Source of the DNA: Stentor roeselii
Lineage: Eukaryota; Ciliophora; Heterotrichea; Heterotrichida; Stentoridae
Assembly: GCA_006503475.1 (NCBI GenBank)
Contig: RSEH01000076.1
Coordinates: 1-64,000, forward strand
Direction: 5' to 3'
Length of the DNA stretch: 64,000 nucleotides
Each line of letters begins with the position of its first letter. The first letter of the stretch is position 1. The position numbers were made by a program, and so were the translations under genes. Shown piece after piece: positions 19,518 to 29,927 of the stretch. The notes under the pieces were generated by a model, which was not told the DNA's origin, did not search any database, and saw only the letters and a program-made list of their open reading frames with translations.

Positions 19518-22500
19518 CTACTCAGGATTCGTATAAACTGGCAAGACCTTCAGATTTTTCACAGCTTTTCCAGATTTTCCTCTTCTTTTATCAAAAACAT
19601 GAGTAAGATCCTTTAACTTCCGAGCATTCCTTTTTGTTGTTTCTTTCCTCTGATACCGATCAACCAGTATCTCACAAAAGCTCATACTTCCAGCAAAAGT
19701 TCTCATAAGTCCAAAGATAGATCCAAGTAAAGCACTGATTAAATTAAGCCAAGTTTGTTTAACATATCTTTGAGTTTCCATTGCTGTTTCGCTTTGAGTG
19801 ATCACAATGCCTGCCCCCATAAAGCTTTGAATCGCGACGCTTTTTTTCCCTTACAATTCATTTGAGAACAGTGAGCCAATGTGAGGGTCTTGGCTTGTGT
19901 AGATGTGAAAACCGGTTTCTTCACTCGGCCATTCTGATGACTGCGAATAAAAGACCTGCATGAACAGTACTGAAGGCATTAACTTGAAGTAAAATCGCGT
20001 CGGGATCAATCCTTTGAACACCTGGTTCTCATTTGGAGATTTCAATGATGTGAAGACACTGCTGATTTTTTCAGGAATTGATGATGACGATGAAATATTT
20101 ACACTGATACCTGAAGCGTAGCTTTCAGTTTCATATAACTTGAACCAAATATGCGCTTCTTTTGAAATCATCTTGAAATTAGAAAATCTCAAAAAAAGAA
20201 TGCAGTTGTTGATGACCTTGAAACATTTTAACTCATCAACTTTAGAAGAAAATCCTTTTATTTCATAGTCAATCAAACGGATGCACTTACCATCCTTGAC
20301 ACATTTTCCTCCATACATATAAAAAGTCATGTTCACAGTCAAGAACTCCGCAGAAACCTCTTCTTTCAACACAACGACTGGCACAGTTCCTCTCACTTCA
20401 ATCACATTATCTAACTGAAAGTTAAGCATAGACAAGCTGATTATCACACAGCAGCCAACAATGAAAGAAACTGAAAAAGCGCCTCCGATTTTAGTCTTTT
20501 TTAACATGATAGGTTTGTTCAGTTCTTTTTTGTGACTTGCTGAAAAAATATCGACTTTTGGCAGAAACTTAATAGTTCGAGTCGATGAGATAAAGAAAAG
20601 CAACCCGATGATCATGAGGACTGAAAAAACTATCCAGATGAAGGAGGTAAGAGTTGAAATGTAACTTTTTTTTACTTTGTAGCTTGAAGGTTGAATTGTT
20701 TCATTCGCTGGAAGGGTGAAACTGCTTTTCACTTGAGAGGAACCCACTGGACATGCTGACTTGTCGGAACAATCAAGACAGTATCTTGAACCTGATTTGC
20801 TTGAAAAGCTTCCAAATGCGCAAGGAGTGCATTGGTCTTTTTTTGTTGAAGCTAGTAAATCGTTTTGTGTTCCTGGTGGACATGGTTCGCAGATATTATT
20901 CGAAAAGTACGTGCCTCTTGGACATAAATCACAGTTTTTTCCGAATGTGCCTTCGCTACAGTTTAAGGTTAATGGGTCGGTGATGGTAAATGATATTTTA
21001 TAGATGTTGTTGTAGAGCTTTATTAAGGATTTGTAAAAATCGTTTAGACCTGTTCCTCCGAATAAGAAAATTGAGTTTTTGTAGTGGACTGCTGAATGGC
21101 CTGCTAAAGTTATTTCGTTGGTTGTTTGAATTATCTCGCAATAACCAGTAGTTAAATCATAAACAAAAACAGGATTCAGCATTAACAAATCATAAAGATA
21201 CCCTCCTATTGAAATTAACTTATCATTCTCTTTAATAACAGTTGAATACTCCTTAAACAAACAGAGAGGATTATTGATAGGCTTATAATTTTTTTCAATG
21301 ACACTAAGATCAGTAAAATTGATTTTAAAATAATAAATTAGTTCATTAGGCATAGAAATTATATCCGATCCTCCAACAACAATCAATTTAACAGCTTCGC
21401 CCTGATCTTTTTCCATCCAACATTTCGCAGCACTGATATCAGAAGAAAATAAATTTTCAGCAATCATCTTAAACTCATTACTATCAAACTGATAAACCCA
21501 AAGATCATTATTTCCCTTCATCGCAGAATTCCCTCCAACAATAAACAACAAATTAATATAAGACACCATACAAGAGTTCGACCTTGGAGTTATCCGGACA
21601 CTGAGAGGTTCAACTTTAAACCAAAATTTCTTCGGTTCATAAAACCAATACAAGTCATTATAAAAGGTGTTTTCATTCTCTCCTCCAAAGACTGCTAATC
21701 TATTCGATCCCAATTTACAGCAAGAGTAAAATTTTCGGTTTATAGGAGCATCACCTGAAGTTATAAAAAATTCCCAGGTTAGTGTTTCCAGGTCGAATCT
21801 CCAGAAATCATTAAAAAATACGTCTGGGTCTTCTTCATTGAAATTTCCACCTCCGAAGAGATACATGTATTGGTTGATGACTATACTGCAATGATGGGAC
21901 CGGGGTGAAGGTGAAAGGAAATTTTCAGTTTCTTGGACCATTACAAGTTCCTTTAGATCGAAACTTTGAATAGAGTTGAAAGTTGCTTCAAAGTTCCTTC
22001 CGTAGAGAATATAAACTTTTTGATTTATCTGGACTGAAGAAGATCCCATGACAGGAATTCCGACAAATCCTTCAACTTTTTTCCAGGTTTTATTTAAAAA
22101 GTTGAATTTATTGATTTCATTGTAAGCAGTCATATTTTCCTCAAAGTAACCATAAATGACTATCATTTCATCTTGATGGATAAAAGAATAATGAGATTTC
22201 CTTGGTGCAGGTCTTTCACCAAGGACTTCAACGATTTCCCATTCTTCTTTAGTTAAATCATAGCGAAAGATCTCATCATTTGAGTCTTCACTGTAAGGTA
22301 CATATCCATAAATATAAAGAGAATTTTCATAAAAGACCATAGATCCAACTGACCTCGGCTTTGGAATATTTCCTCTTTTCGGCATTTTTCTGCTGTGCAA
22401 GGTATTGACATTAATGCTAAATTTCACTTACAAGTATAAGTCGTTTTGAAGTCCCAGTTCTGAGATACCTCCAAATAATGCGAAATAATGAGTTTCATTA

Positions 22501-22916
22501 TAAACAAAGTCAGTTGTGAATAATAAAGAACTGTCCAGTAATGAATCTCCTGTGTAGGACTCCACAGTCCAAGCATGATTTACTAAGTTGAAAGACATTA
22601 TTCCAGTGTTGAATCCAAATAGCAGGATTTTTCGATCATCTCTTAAAAACATTGAATGCGCATTGAATGAATTCGGGATAAAATCTGAGAGCTTGTTTAA
22701 TCTTTCAAAGGTTTTAGAATCGAGGTTATATGAAATTATGTTGGGCTTTTGATCGTTTGTGACTGAATCTATACCACCTATTGTAATGATTCTGTTTAGA
22801 AGAGGATCGTAGACTGATGATGAAAAGTAGATGCTGTTTGGAGGAGTTTTATGTCTTGGAATACTTTCAATTGATAATGATGATGCCTTTAGAAAGATTA
22901 TGAACAGCATTTTCAT
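19518..22916 (-). CDS. Kelch / Cys-rich multi-pass membrane protein, copy 2
   Basis: Three exons (22916-22432, 22416-19855, 19839-19518) joined by two 15-nt introns encode 1122 residues with the same layout as the next gene: signal peptide (MLFIIFLKASSLS), kelch repeats (LYIYGYVPY, MYLFGGGNF, LAVFGGENE, LFIVGGNSA, IFLFGGTGL), a GCC2/GCC3-like Cys-rich part (about 660-740; CPPGTQNDLLASTKKDQC), two membrane helices, a region with the same VVVLKEEVS and ETGFHI signatures as copy 1, and a C-terminal helix (LISALLGSIFGLMRTFAGS). The cytoplasmic tail is basic. The pair arose by tandem duplication; they have diverged greatly and their introns lie at similar but not identical places. Confidence 0.88.
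19840..19854 (-). other. 15-nt intron in kelch gene copy 2
   Basis: GTAAGGGAAAAAAAG on the sense strand. It contains the in-frame TAA that would otherwise end the protein before its last membrane helix. Splicing gives EFVAIQSFMGAG, and copy 1 has a homologous last helix in one frame, which supports it. Confidence 0.88.
22417..22431 (-). other. 15-nt intron in kelch gene copy 2
   Basis: GTAAGTGAAATTTAG on the sense strand, containing an in-frame TAA. Removal joins NDLYF to INVNTLHSRKM within a kelch strand. It is close to the site of the 14-nt intron of copy 1. Confidence 0.9.
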
Positions 22917-24482
22917 CTTATTATTAGATTTTTGGTTTTGGAGAGAAAATGTTTGGGTGTTATTAAGCTTTTTTTTGTTTTGGATTTTTATATTTAAGTC
23001 AATATCAGGGAAGCTAATGCAAATTACTTATTTTTAACTATGAAGTAAGAAACTTTAGTTTTAAGTTTTATACTAAAAGTTCTATTTGGCCTACCATTTC
23101 AAATCATGGAATTTTCATCAAATGCTAGACAATCCAAAAGGTTTAAATCTCTATTCTCTTGAATTTCTCAATAGATTAATTTTAAAGATTAAAATAATTT
23201 AGTAGAGATTAAAACTTGTAAACTATAAGTTTTAATCAATTCTTTTATCAATTTGAACAAAGATTTTTTTATAAGATTAAAGTCATTATTTGGATCAGAA
23301 TTCAATATAAATATATTCAAACTCTTCATGAATCAACCTAATTCCTTTAAATCAAACTCGACTCATTAGCATTTTATGAATTTTCACAAAATAATAAATA
23401 CTCTTCTAAATGATAAGTAACATGACAATAATTAGTTTAAGTTTAGCCTGGCTTATCCCTTATCAAATATTAGAGTATCATATTTTTTAAATAAGTTATT
23501 TGGTAAAATGATATAAGTTTATTCAAATGCGAATTTTAAATAGATAAATCTAACAAATTACATAAAAAAAGAATAAAAGCAGTCCTTCTTTTGCAGAAAT
23601 TTAGTTCTAATGTTAATTTGTATAAAAATTTTAGATCATATTTTTTAGAGAAAAGATTAAAGCATGATGTTAACTCAACCACGGTGTAAACTGGCACAAC
23701 TTATATAATTTCTTTAGAAATCTTTAAATTTTTTGAAATTATTCATCAATTGGATAAATTTTGAAATATTTTCTTGAGTGATAAAATAGTAACAGTTACA
23801 TAAAGTTAATATTGATCTTGGTAACCCTTAATCTTGATTTCTTAAACGGGTTGAAGATAAGGGTTCTTTTTCTGCATAAATTAGCATTAAGTTCTTGGGT
23901 GGGCCATTCACTAGACCTAGTTCATTATATGACAAAAGCTTGCGATTATAACCTACCACTAGTCGCTTGAGTATTATTCAAATAACAAATCAAGTCCAAT
24001 AATTTCTGTTTTTCTAAAAGATTGATCATAAAAGTAAGACTTATGATTCAAATAAAAAATTGTAAGTTTTTCCAATATTTTTTTACTTAGTTTGAAAGTC
24101 AAGTTTTAGTGTTAGTAAATTTGTAGATAAGTCAATTCCTCCAATAATGAAATCCTGCAAAGTTTGTTTAATAAACTTTTAGAAAATAGCTGTAATTAGA
24201 ATTATTTAATGTGAACTATGCTATCTTGTAAAATGAATTTATATCTGGTTAATATTCTGAAATATCCTCAAGAAAAGATAGTTTAAATTTAGTTAGATAT
24301 ATTGATGATAGAAGATTAGCTAGATATATAGATGATAGAAGAATAATAATCAAAAAATTAATAACATCAAAATACTTCATCATCTCTAAACGCAATACCT
24401 TAAATCTATCTCAATGAAATTTCATTCTTAACTCGTTCGAACCCTTAAGTAACTAAAATTCTCATAAATCTTAAAATACATC
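22917..24482. other. 1.6-kb AT-rich gap
   Basis: No gene, tRNA or large repeat is supported. Near the right end, 24294-24342 holds two copies of a 22-base unit (TAGATATATNGATGATAGAA type) at a 27-base period. The stretch around 23810-23950 is somewhat less AT-rich (two segments around GGTAACCCTTAATC and GGGTGGGCCATTCAC) but encodes nothing recognisable. The region lies between the starts of copy 2 and the stop of the cyclic-nucleotide gene, both on the minus strand. Confidence 0.55.
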
Positions 24483-25805
24483 TCATAAATCATCCAAAAC
24501 AACAGTATTCCTAAAAATCCCTTCAGTCACCACCCTCCTTCCCATATCCACATTAGACTGACTTTCAAAGACCGAGGTATGTTTATTCCTTTCAGTTTCA
24601 CATCCAAATTCAACAGACCCAGTCCTTCGATTGCTATACAAGATCCTAGCACATCCCAAATCAAATCCACTAAATTTCCTAAAATCTTCCTCATTCTTAA
24701 CAATTTTTTTCTTTTTCCTAAATTTCTGAAATCCATCAAGTTGAATCTTAGCTCTTTCAGTAAGACAAGAGCTTTGAAACCTTCTCTGTAAAAATTCGTT
24801 ATTATCCAAATAATTATCTTTAATCGCATTAACAAACTCAGGTTTCATGACCCTTAAATTAAAATCCTGTCTACTTCTTACATGCTTGCTCAAAACAAAG
24901 ACCTCAGCAGAGGCAGAAGTGCACTTCGCAGTATGTCTCATTACCTTGTCACCCGCCAGTACTTCTTCAATTCCTAAAATCATTCCTTTGCTTTTCTTCA
25001 CCAGTTTCAAATCAACTTGTTGTGCAAACATTTTAAAGTGTTTGTTAAAACTTTTCTTATTTTCTGGATTTATTGATTGTGTCAGCTGCTTAAAAATCAC
25101 CATGATGTCCCCGGCTTTAATGAAAAAAATCCAGGAACAAGAAGAACCCGCTCGATAAAGGACTTGATTCCAGGAGACTTTTTTTAATGTGAAGTAAAAT
25201 GAAACTTTTATCAGGTAGTTTCGAGACCAGGACTTGAAAATTGGAAGACTTTGCAAAAAATCGATTTTTTCGTTTATGGATCTTTCAGCGTGATGTGCGA
25301 GAAGACGGTGGAAGGATTCTTTTGAAAGGATTCCTAGAAGGGTTTTGGATTTTGCTGTTACTGTTGCTGCTCGTGGCTTGTCGTTTAAAAGGGCGAGTTC
25401 ACCGAATACGTCGCCGGTTGTGAGGATTTTTACTTCTTCGTAGGGCTCTGGGTTTAAAAATTTGCTTAGAAGAACCATGCCGATTTGTTTTTCATTGCTA
25501 CCGAAAAATCCGCTGATTCGTTTTTTGTTTTCGTGTTTTGGATCTTCTAGTCTTGGTGATCTGGACTTGTTGCTTGGGATTTTTACTGAAACTTTTCCTT
25601 CAAGAACAACGAAAAAGTCACTGGCAGGCTCACCAAACGATATGATAACCTGTCCAGGGTTAAACACTATCAATTTCATAGCCTTACAGCAAGCAATATG
25701 AATTTTATCATTTCCCTGTTCATCTACAATTTTCCTAAACAATTCACAGTTTTTAGTGATTTCAGCGATTTTATTCAAATCCATATGATGTGATTTCAAG
25801 TCCAT
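24483..25805 (-). CDS. Cyclic nucleotide-binding domain protein (PKA/PKG regulatory-like)
   Basis: A 440-residue protein with a cyclic-nucleotide-binding domain at about 20-170. The phosphate-binding cassette FGELALLNDKPRAATV (134-149) keeps the Glu and Arg that bind the cyclic phosphate, and the alanine pair is of the cAMP/cGMP kinase type. An insertion of about 45 polar residues (77-123) splits the domain before the cassette. A second, degenerate domain follows (about 175-310; IFKSWSRNYLIKVSFYF, QVLYRAGSSCSWIFFIKAGDIMV) with no intact cassette. The tail is basic. The start follows the stop of the protein-kinase gene by only 6 bp on the same strand, so the two may be expressed together; a functional link is inference. 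Confidence 0.85.
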   Translation of the reverse strand: MDLKSHHMDLNKIAEITKNCELFRKIVDEQGNDKIHIACCKAMKLIVFNPGQVIISFGEPASDFFVVLEGKVSVKIPSNKSRSPRLEDPKHENKKRISGFFGSNEKQIGMVLLSKFLNPEPYEEVKILTTGDVFGELALLNDKPRAATVTAKSKTLLGILSKESFHRLLAHHAERSINEKIDFLQSLPIFKSWSRNYLIKVSFYFTLKKVSWNQVLYRAGSSCSWIFFIKAGDIMVIFKQLTQSINPENKKSFNKHFKMFAQQVDLKLVKKSKGMILGIEEVLAGDKVMRHTAKCTSASAEVFVLSKHVRSRQDFNLRVMKPEFVNAIKDNYLDNNEFLQRRFQSSCLTERAKIQLDGFQKFRKKKKIVKNEEDFRKFSGFDLGCARILYSNRRTGSVEFGCETERNKHTSVFESQSNVDMGRRVVTEGIFRNTVVLDDL

Positions 25806-25811
25806 TTATAA

Positions 25812-26819
25812 TTACAAATTATTTTTAACAGTTCCAACTCCACTAGTCCTGATGCTATCATAACATCTAGTGACTGACGCTTGAGCAACAAACTCATGAT
25901 TTAAAAGTTCTGAAGCAGTAGGTCTCATAAGAGGGTCTCTATTCAAACACTTGATTAAAAAGTCTTTCAAACATTCCGAGACTTTAGGAATATCAGGAAT
26001 TCTATCTTTTTTCGCAATCAAATAAAGAACCTCCCGACTATTATTCGAATAGTTAGACCAAGGAGGTACCCCAGAGACCATTTCAATGACCAAGCAAGCT
26101 AAAGACCAGATATCCGCCGGGAATCTGTGTCCTTTTCTACAAACTAGTTCAGGAGCCATCCAGTAAGGGCTTCCTTTGAAACTTTGTGAGACGCTTCCTG
26201 AGTCTTCATCAAACTGTCGACTACATCCGAAGTCAGTGATTTTTAAAGTGCTGTCTTCAGTTATCAAGATATTTGCTGACTTTAGGTCGCGATGGATGAT
26301 GTGATTTGAATGAAGATACAAAATGCCTTCCAAGAGCTGTCTTGTGTAGTTGCTCACAGCTGACTCGCTCAGGCCTTGGTACTTTGAAAGAAGGTCGCTC
26401 ATGGAGCCGCTGGGGATGTACTCCATTAAAATGTCCACTGAATTCAGTTCTTCGTTGTAGTCAACTTGGAAGTATTTTATTATGTTTGGATGGTTCAACT
26501 GTCGAAGGATTTGCACTTCTCGGCTTATTTGTAATAGTTGCTTTTCTGCCTGTTCTTTTAAGTTACTTAATGGGTAGGTCTTCACTGCCAGCAACTCGCC
26601 TGATTCGATGTTGAGGACTTGGTACACCTTTCCGAATACTCCTGCACCTACTTGACTTCCTCGTTTCCAGTTTATTTGGTGGGATGGGGAAAAATGGTCA
26701 AGGGTTAAACTATGGCAAATTTTTCCTGTGTCGAGAGATCTTCCTGGAATTAACTGGGAAAAGGATTTTGATAGGTTTATTGGAATTACTTCTTTGGTCT
26801 TGCAGCAGGCTGATCCCAT
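25812..26819 (-). CDS. MAP3K/STE11-like Ser/Thr kinase, probably acylated
   Basis: A 335-residue kinase. The Gly-rich loop is VGAGVFGKVYQV, the lysine is AVK (K80), the catalytic loop is HRDLKSANIL (176-178), the metal motif is DFG (196-198), and the activation segment ends FKGSPYWMAPE, typical of MEKK/NPK1-type MAP3Ks. All catalytic residues are present. The N-terminus MGSACCKTK has Gly2 and Cys5-Cys6, the pattern for myristoylation and palmitoylation, so membrane anchoring is likely (inference). It has almost nothing beyond the kinase domain. It lies 6 bp upstream of the cyclic-nucleotide-binding gene and diverges from the potassium channel gene 138 bp away. Confidence 0.9.
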   Translation of the reverse strand: MGSACCKTKEVIPINLSKSFSQLIPGRSLDTGKICHSLTLDHFSPSHQINWKRGSQVGAGVFGKVYQVLNIESGELLAVKTYPLSNLKEQAEKQLLQISREVQILRQLNHPNIIKYFQVDYNEELNSVDILMEYIPSGSMSDLLSKYQGLSESAVSNYTRQLLEGILYLHSNHIIHRDLKSANILITEDSTLKITDFGCSRQFDEDSGSVSQSFKGSPYWMAPELVCRKGHRFPADIWSLACLVIEMVSGVPPWSNYSNNSREVLYLIAKKDRIPDIPKVSECLKDFLIKCLNRDPLMRPTASELLNHEFVAQASVTRCYDSIRTSGVGTVKNNL

Positions 26820-26957
26820 TTGAATTTTTATAATGGATGTGGAGTTAATTTAGAATGATGTAGATATGAAGCGATTTAGAATGGAATAAAGATTTTGGTA
26901 TTTTGAGAAGACTTAAGAGGATTTTATGAGAAGATGATGGAATTTTAGTAATTAAGA

Positions 26958-28124
26958 ATGAAAAGAGTGATAACAACTTTACCTACTAGTTTTTTACGAT
27001 TAAATCACATGACTTTTGCAGGAGGTTACAATCCTTTTATTAAAAAGCAGGTCACAGTAGCGAAACCAAAACGAAACATAAACTGGGACCTGATCTTTTG
27101 CATCCTTTCACTTATTCTAATATCCTTAGAACTACTAATCTACGAGCTGGAGTTTTCAGATGACAGGACTCACGAGAACTGCAAACAAAACCACGTAGAA
27201 TGGTTAAAATTCATAGTCCTCGGTTTAAGTCTCTTCGGAGTATCAGCGATTTTCCTGAAATACAAAAAGAAAAAATTCAGTTCAAGTCTTCGACTACTGC
27301 CACTAACCGAGTCATTCATAATGATTTTCGTGACTTACCCATACGCGAACGCGCATATAAAGTACCAGCAGTCAACAAACCTCACATCAATCAACGGGTC
27401 AGCAATTTCAAGAGAACTTTGTTACACCTTATCAGAGGCACTTTACCTGATCGGTTTTTCAAAGAGTTACTTTATTTACAAGTACATGTTAATGAAGATA
27501 GATTCCAAGAAATCTAAAGCGAAACTTCATCGTTTTGACCTGAAGTCTGAAGATGTGACAGGAATGAGCTTGATTTATTTTGTGACTTTTGTCGGATTGA
27601 TGACCATCGCGATTCTTGCGGAGTTTCTTAGGGTCTCTGAGAGGCCTTTTGTGAATATCTCGAAGTTGAACTATGAGAGTTACTTGAATTGCATTTGGTG
27701 TTTGTTCTGCTCGTTGACTTCAATTGGATTTGGGGATTTTTACCCTGTTACTCATGTTGGAAGACTTGCTGCTATTTTGTCTTCTGCTCTTGGAGCCTTG
27801 TTTTTGGGCCTGGTCTTGTTTTTCTTTAGTAAATTCACTACTTTGAACAATAATGACTTGAAAACTATGAAAATTATTGATAGGAACAGAGCATGTGGAG
27901 TCATTGTAGTTAACTCTTTGGTTTACTTTCACTTTTTAAATAAACTCGGAAAAACACATCAAAAAACAAGAGAATTAAAGAAAAAAATGCTGGAAAGTAT
28001 CGAAAAAAGCAGTTTTCACTTTAAATATCGCGCTTATCGCAGTGTCAAGGCCCATAAAAAAGCGATGATAAAAGCACAGAAGATAGAAAACAAGTTAGAC
28101 CGGTTTAACTTCGCAATAAACTGA
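26958..28124 (+). CDS. SK-like six-helix potassium channel
   Basis: A 388-residue channel subunit. Six membrane helices are visible from about residue 35 to 285, and the pore loop carries the selectivity filter TSIGFGDFYP (around residue 255), closest to the SIGYGD of small-conductance calcium-activated channels. S4 lacks the regular arginine ladder of voltage-gated channels. The C-terminus is a basic helical region (KTHQKTRELKKKM, AYRSVKAHKKAMIKAQ), in the place of the calmodulin-binding helices of SK channels, though the match is only in charge. Such a channel would help control membrane potential and ciliary or contractile responses. The stop is TGA. Confidence 0.85.
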   Translation: MKRVITTLPTSFLRLNHMTFAGGYNPFIKKQVTVAKPKRNINWDLIFCILSLILISLELLIYELEFSDDRTHENCKQNHVEWLKFIVLGLSLFGVSAIFLKYKKKKFSSSLRLLPLTESFIMIFVTYPYANAHIKYQQSTNLTSINGSAISRELCYTLSEALYLIGFSKSYFIYKYMLMKIDSKKSKAKLHRFDLKSEDVTGMSLIYFVTFVGLMTIAILAEFLRVSERPFVNISKLNYESYLNCIWCLFCSLTSIGFGDFYPVTHVGRLAAILSSALGALFLGLVLFFFSKFTTLNNNDLKTMKIIDRNRACGVIVVNSLVYFHFLNKLGKTHQKTRELKKKMLESIEKSSFHFKYRAYRSVKAHKKAMIKAQKIENKLDRFNFAIN

Positions 28125-28152
28125 CAGATTAACCTAAATATCCCAGATGCAA

Positions 28153-28875
28153 TTAAAAATAATCATCTTCATCTCCTTCTTCATCAGGTGAGTCATTTGG
28201 GTCAAAATTGTAAACCGGGTGATTTTTTTCATAAGGCAAAGGAGTCAAGTCCTTCATCGTCTTCTCCTCTTCAGTCATTTCAAGTCGAAAAGTCGAGTTA
28301 GGCCCTTTGTTACTTTTAGGTTCGTTAACTTTGCATTCTTTGACCAAGTCACCTTCAATTAAAAACCCGACAACTTCTTCAGTATTTTTCACATATCCTC
28401 TTAAATGCACACATTTCGCAGTCCCTCTCGATTCATCAAAAGACAAAATGCTGATAACCACCTCTGCCAATGAGAAAAAGGTGTCAAGTACTTTTAAGTC
28501 TATATAAGACTTGTTGCAAACCGCTACTGTTCCTAAGCCTTTCGAGTTTCTTGCTTGAATCGCTTGAAAAACAGGCCATTGTCCGAATTTCCAAACAAAA
28601 AACTCGAGATTATCAAGAAAAAGACTTCGTTCATCTGAAAAGACTTCAAGTGAAAAAGATTCAGAAAGGATCACTTGAAGACCTTCTTGATTTTTAAGGA
28701 CTTCTGAGAAGGCCTGGTCACAAAGGGCTAACACCCTGGGTTTATTTAGAGAGTTCATGGAAGTCATTAAAAACAATTTGGCTAAACCTGTGAATCTGTT
28801 GTCTTCAATGATGAGAGACAGGGTTGATGATGAGTTACTTAAACCTGCTTTCAAAAAATGAGCCAAAATCACCAT
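28153..28875 (-). CDS. ELP5: Elongator complex subunit 5 (ELP5/IKI1)-like
   Basis: A 240-residue protein with a RecA-like alternating helix and strand pattern without Walker motifs, and the characteristic end of ELP5: STFRLEMTEEEKTMKDLTPLPYEKN followed by a short link and an acidic tail (DPNDSPDEEGDEDD). Known ELP5 proteins end with the same TF.L..(T/S)...K..RD...LPYE box and an acidic tail. ELP5 belongs to the Elp456 ring that supports wobble-uridine tRNA modification by Elongator. The rest of the protein is too divergent for certainty by eye. Its start codon is 14 bp from the divergent start of the next gene. Confidence 0.55.
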   Translation of the reverse strand: MVILAHFLKAGLSNSSSTLSLIIEDNRFTGLAKLFLMTSMNSLNKPRVLALCDQAFSEVLKNQEGLQVILSESFSLEVFSDERSLFLDNLEFFVWKFGQWPVFQAIQARNSKGLGTVAVCNKSYIDLKVLDTFFSLAEVVISILSFDESRGTAKCVHLRGYVKNTEEVVGFLIEGDLVKECKVNEPKSNKGPNSTFRLEMTEEEKTMKDLTPLPYEKNHPVYNFDPNDSPDEEGDEDDYF

Positions 28876-28889
28876 TTCAATAGAATTTT
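28876..28889. promoter_or_regulatory. 14-bp divergent intergenic spacer
   Basis: Only 14 bp separate the two start codons of divergent genes. Any promoter elements must lie within the coding regions, or transcription must start almost at the start codons. Confidence 0.4.
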
Positions 28890-29462
28890 ATGGAAGAACA
28901 TTTGAATGTTTTAAGAGATTTACTCAAATATAGCCTTGAAGAAAACTATAAAATTGATAGGGATAGGGCTCCTTGTGATTTGAGTATCATTCAAGAGTAT
29001 TCGTTTCAGGAGACTTGTGAAGAGCTTCGGTTTTTAATTGAAACTCTTTTGACTTATAAAAAAAGTGCTAAGAACTTGCTGGTTAATAAGGAAAACCTTA
29101 GACAAGAACATGTTTGTCTTGTTGATTTGCCTAGTCATGAAAATTCTGAACTTTTCTGTAATTCATTGAGAAGGAAGCTGAAGGAAATTCAGAAAAAGTA
29201 TTTGGAAAAAGTTGAAAATTTGATGAATATTGGAGAGGCTTATTATTCTGTTAAACGTGAACCTGCTGTGAATTTTCTTCCACCTAGACAAAAGAAGCAT
29301 ATTCGGAGAGCTTCTACGTTCCGTTCGTTGAATAGCAGACACTCAGGCTCCGACCGTGGCCTAGAAACAGAAAAAAAACTTCTCTACAACGCAGTCGCCT
29401 CGATAAAAATGAAACCCTCACAAAGACCTCGTTCAACCTTGTTAAAATCACAAGACTTCTAA
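28890..29462 (+). CDS. Hypothetical helical protein
   Basis: A 190-residue protein. Residues 1-115 are helical and partly coiled-coil (LRFLIETLLTYKKSAKNLL, LRRKLKEIQKKYLEKVENLM), followed by a basic Ser/Arg-rich tail (KKHIRRASTFRSLNSRHSG) that could hold phosphorylation sites (RRAS). No family is recognised. It opens a run of same-strand genes with gaps of 10-23 bp that continues to about 37 kb. Confidence 0.7.
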   Translation: MEEHLNVLRDLLKYSLEENYKIDRDRAPCDLSIIQEYSFQETCEELRFLIETLLTYKKSAKNLLVNKENLRQEHVCLVDLPSHENSELFCNSLRRKLKEIQKKYLEKVENLMNIGEAYYSVKREPAVNFLPPRQKKHIRRASTFRSLNSRHSGSDRGLETEKKLLYNAVASIKMKPSQRPRSTLLKSQDF

Positions 29463-29472
29463 CCTAATATAA

Positions 29473-29904
29473 ATGGATTTAAAACTTTGCAAACTCTTAA
29501 AATCCTGCACGAACCAAAGACCAAGCCGTCATTCATTTTTCCAAGAATCCGAAAACCCAACCCAATCAAAATCACGAATTTCTCTAGTTCCAAAGCGAAT
29601 AAGCGAAAAGATTGACCTTCATGAAAAACCCTTCAGTTTTCCATCAAAAAGTCCAGAACTTTCAATAAAAACTCGAAAATACTTCATAAAAAAGCTATCC
29701 CCAATCGAATTTAAAGCTTTAGTAAAACCAACAAGAAAGATTTACGATCATCTTCAAGGCCAAGAAGGAAATTTCCATTCAAAAGACTGTTTTCGTCCGA
29801 AGTCTTTAACACCCATTCGTTTCAAACATAAAAATTCTTATTTCAAAATAGAAAGATTCAACGAGCACAAAGAAACTCTTTGTCTCATAAGTCGCAGTCC
29901 TTAA
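29473..29904 (+). CDS. Hypothetical basic protein
   Basis: A 143-residue protein rich in Lys, Arg, Ser and Pro, mostly without predicted fold. It contains no recognised domain. It starts 10 nt after the preceding stop and ends 23 nt before the next ATG. Codon use resembles the neighbours. No GT-AG intron of 14-16 nt joins it to either neighbour. Confidence 0.6.
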   Translation: MDLKLCKLLKSCTNQRPSRHSFFQESENPTQSKSRISLVPKRISEKIDLHEKPFSFPSKSPELSIKTRKYFIKKLSPIEFKALVKPTRKIYDHLQGQEGNFHSKDCFRPKSLTPIRFKHKNSYFKIERFNEHKETLCLISRSP

Positions 29905-29927
29905 TAATAAAAATAATAAAAATTATA

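Noticed and set aside
24425-24450. tRNA B-box-like sequence around GTTCGAACCC
   Set aside because: The flanks do not form a T stem and no acceptor or anticodon stem is present.
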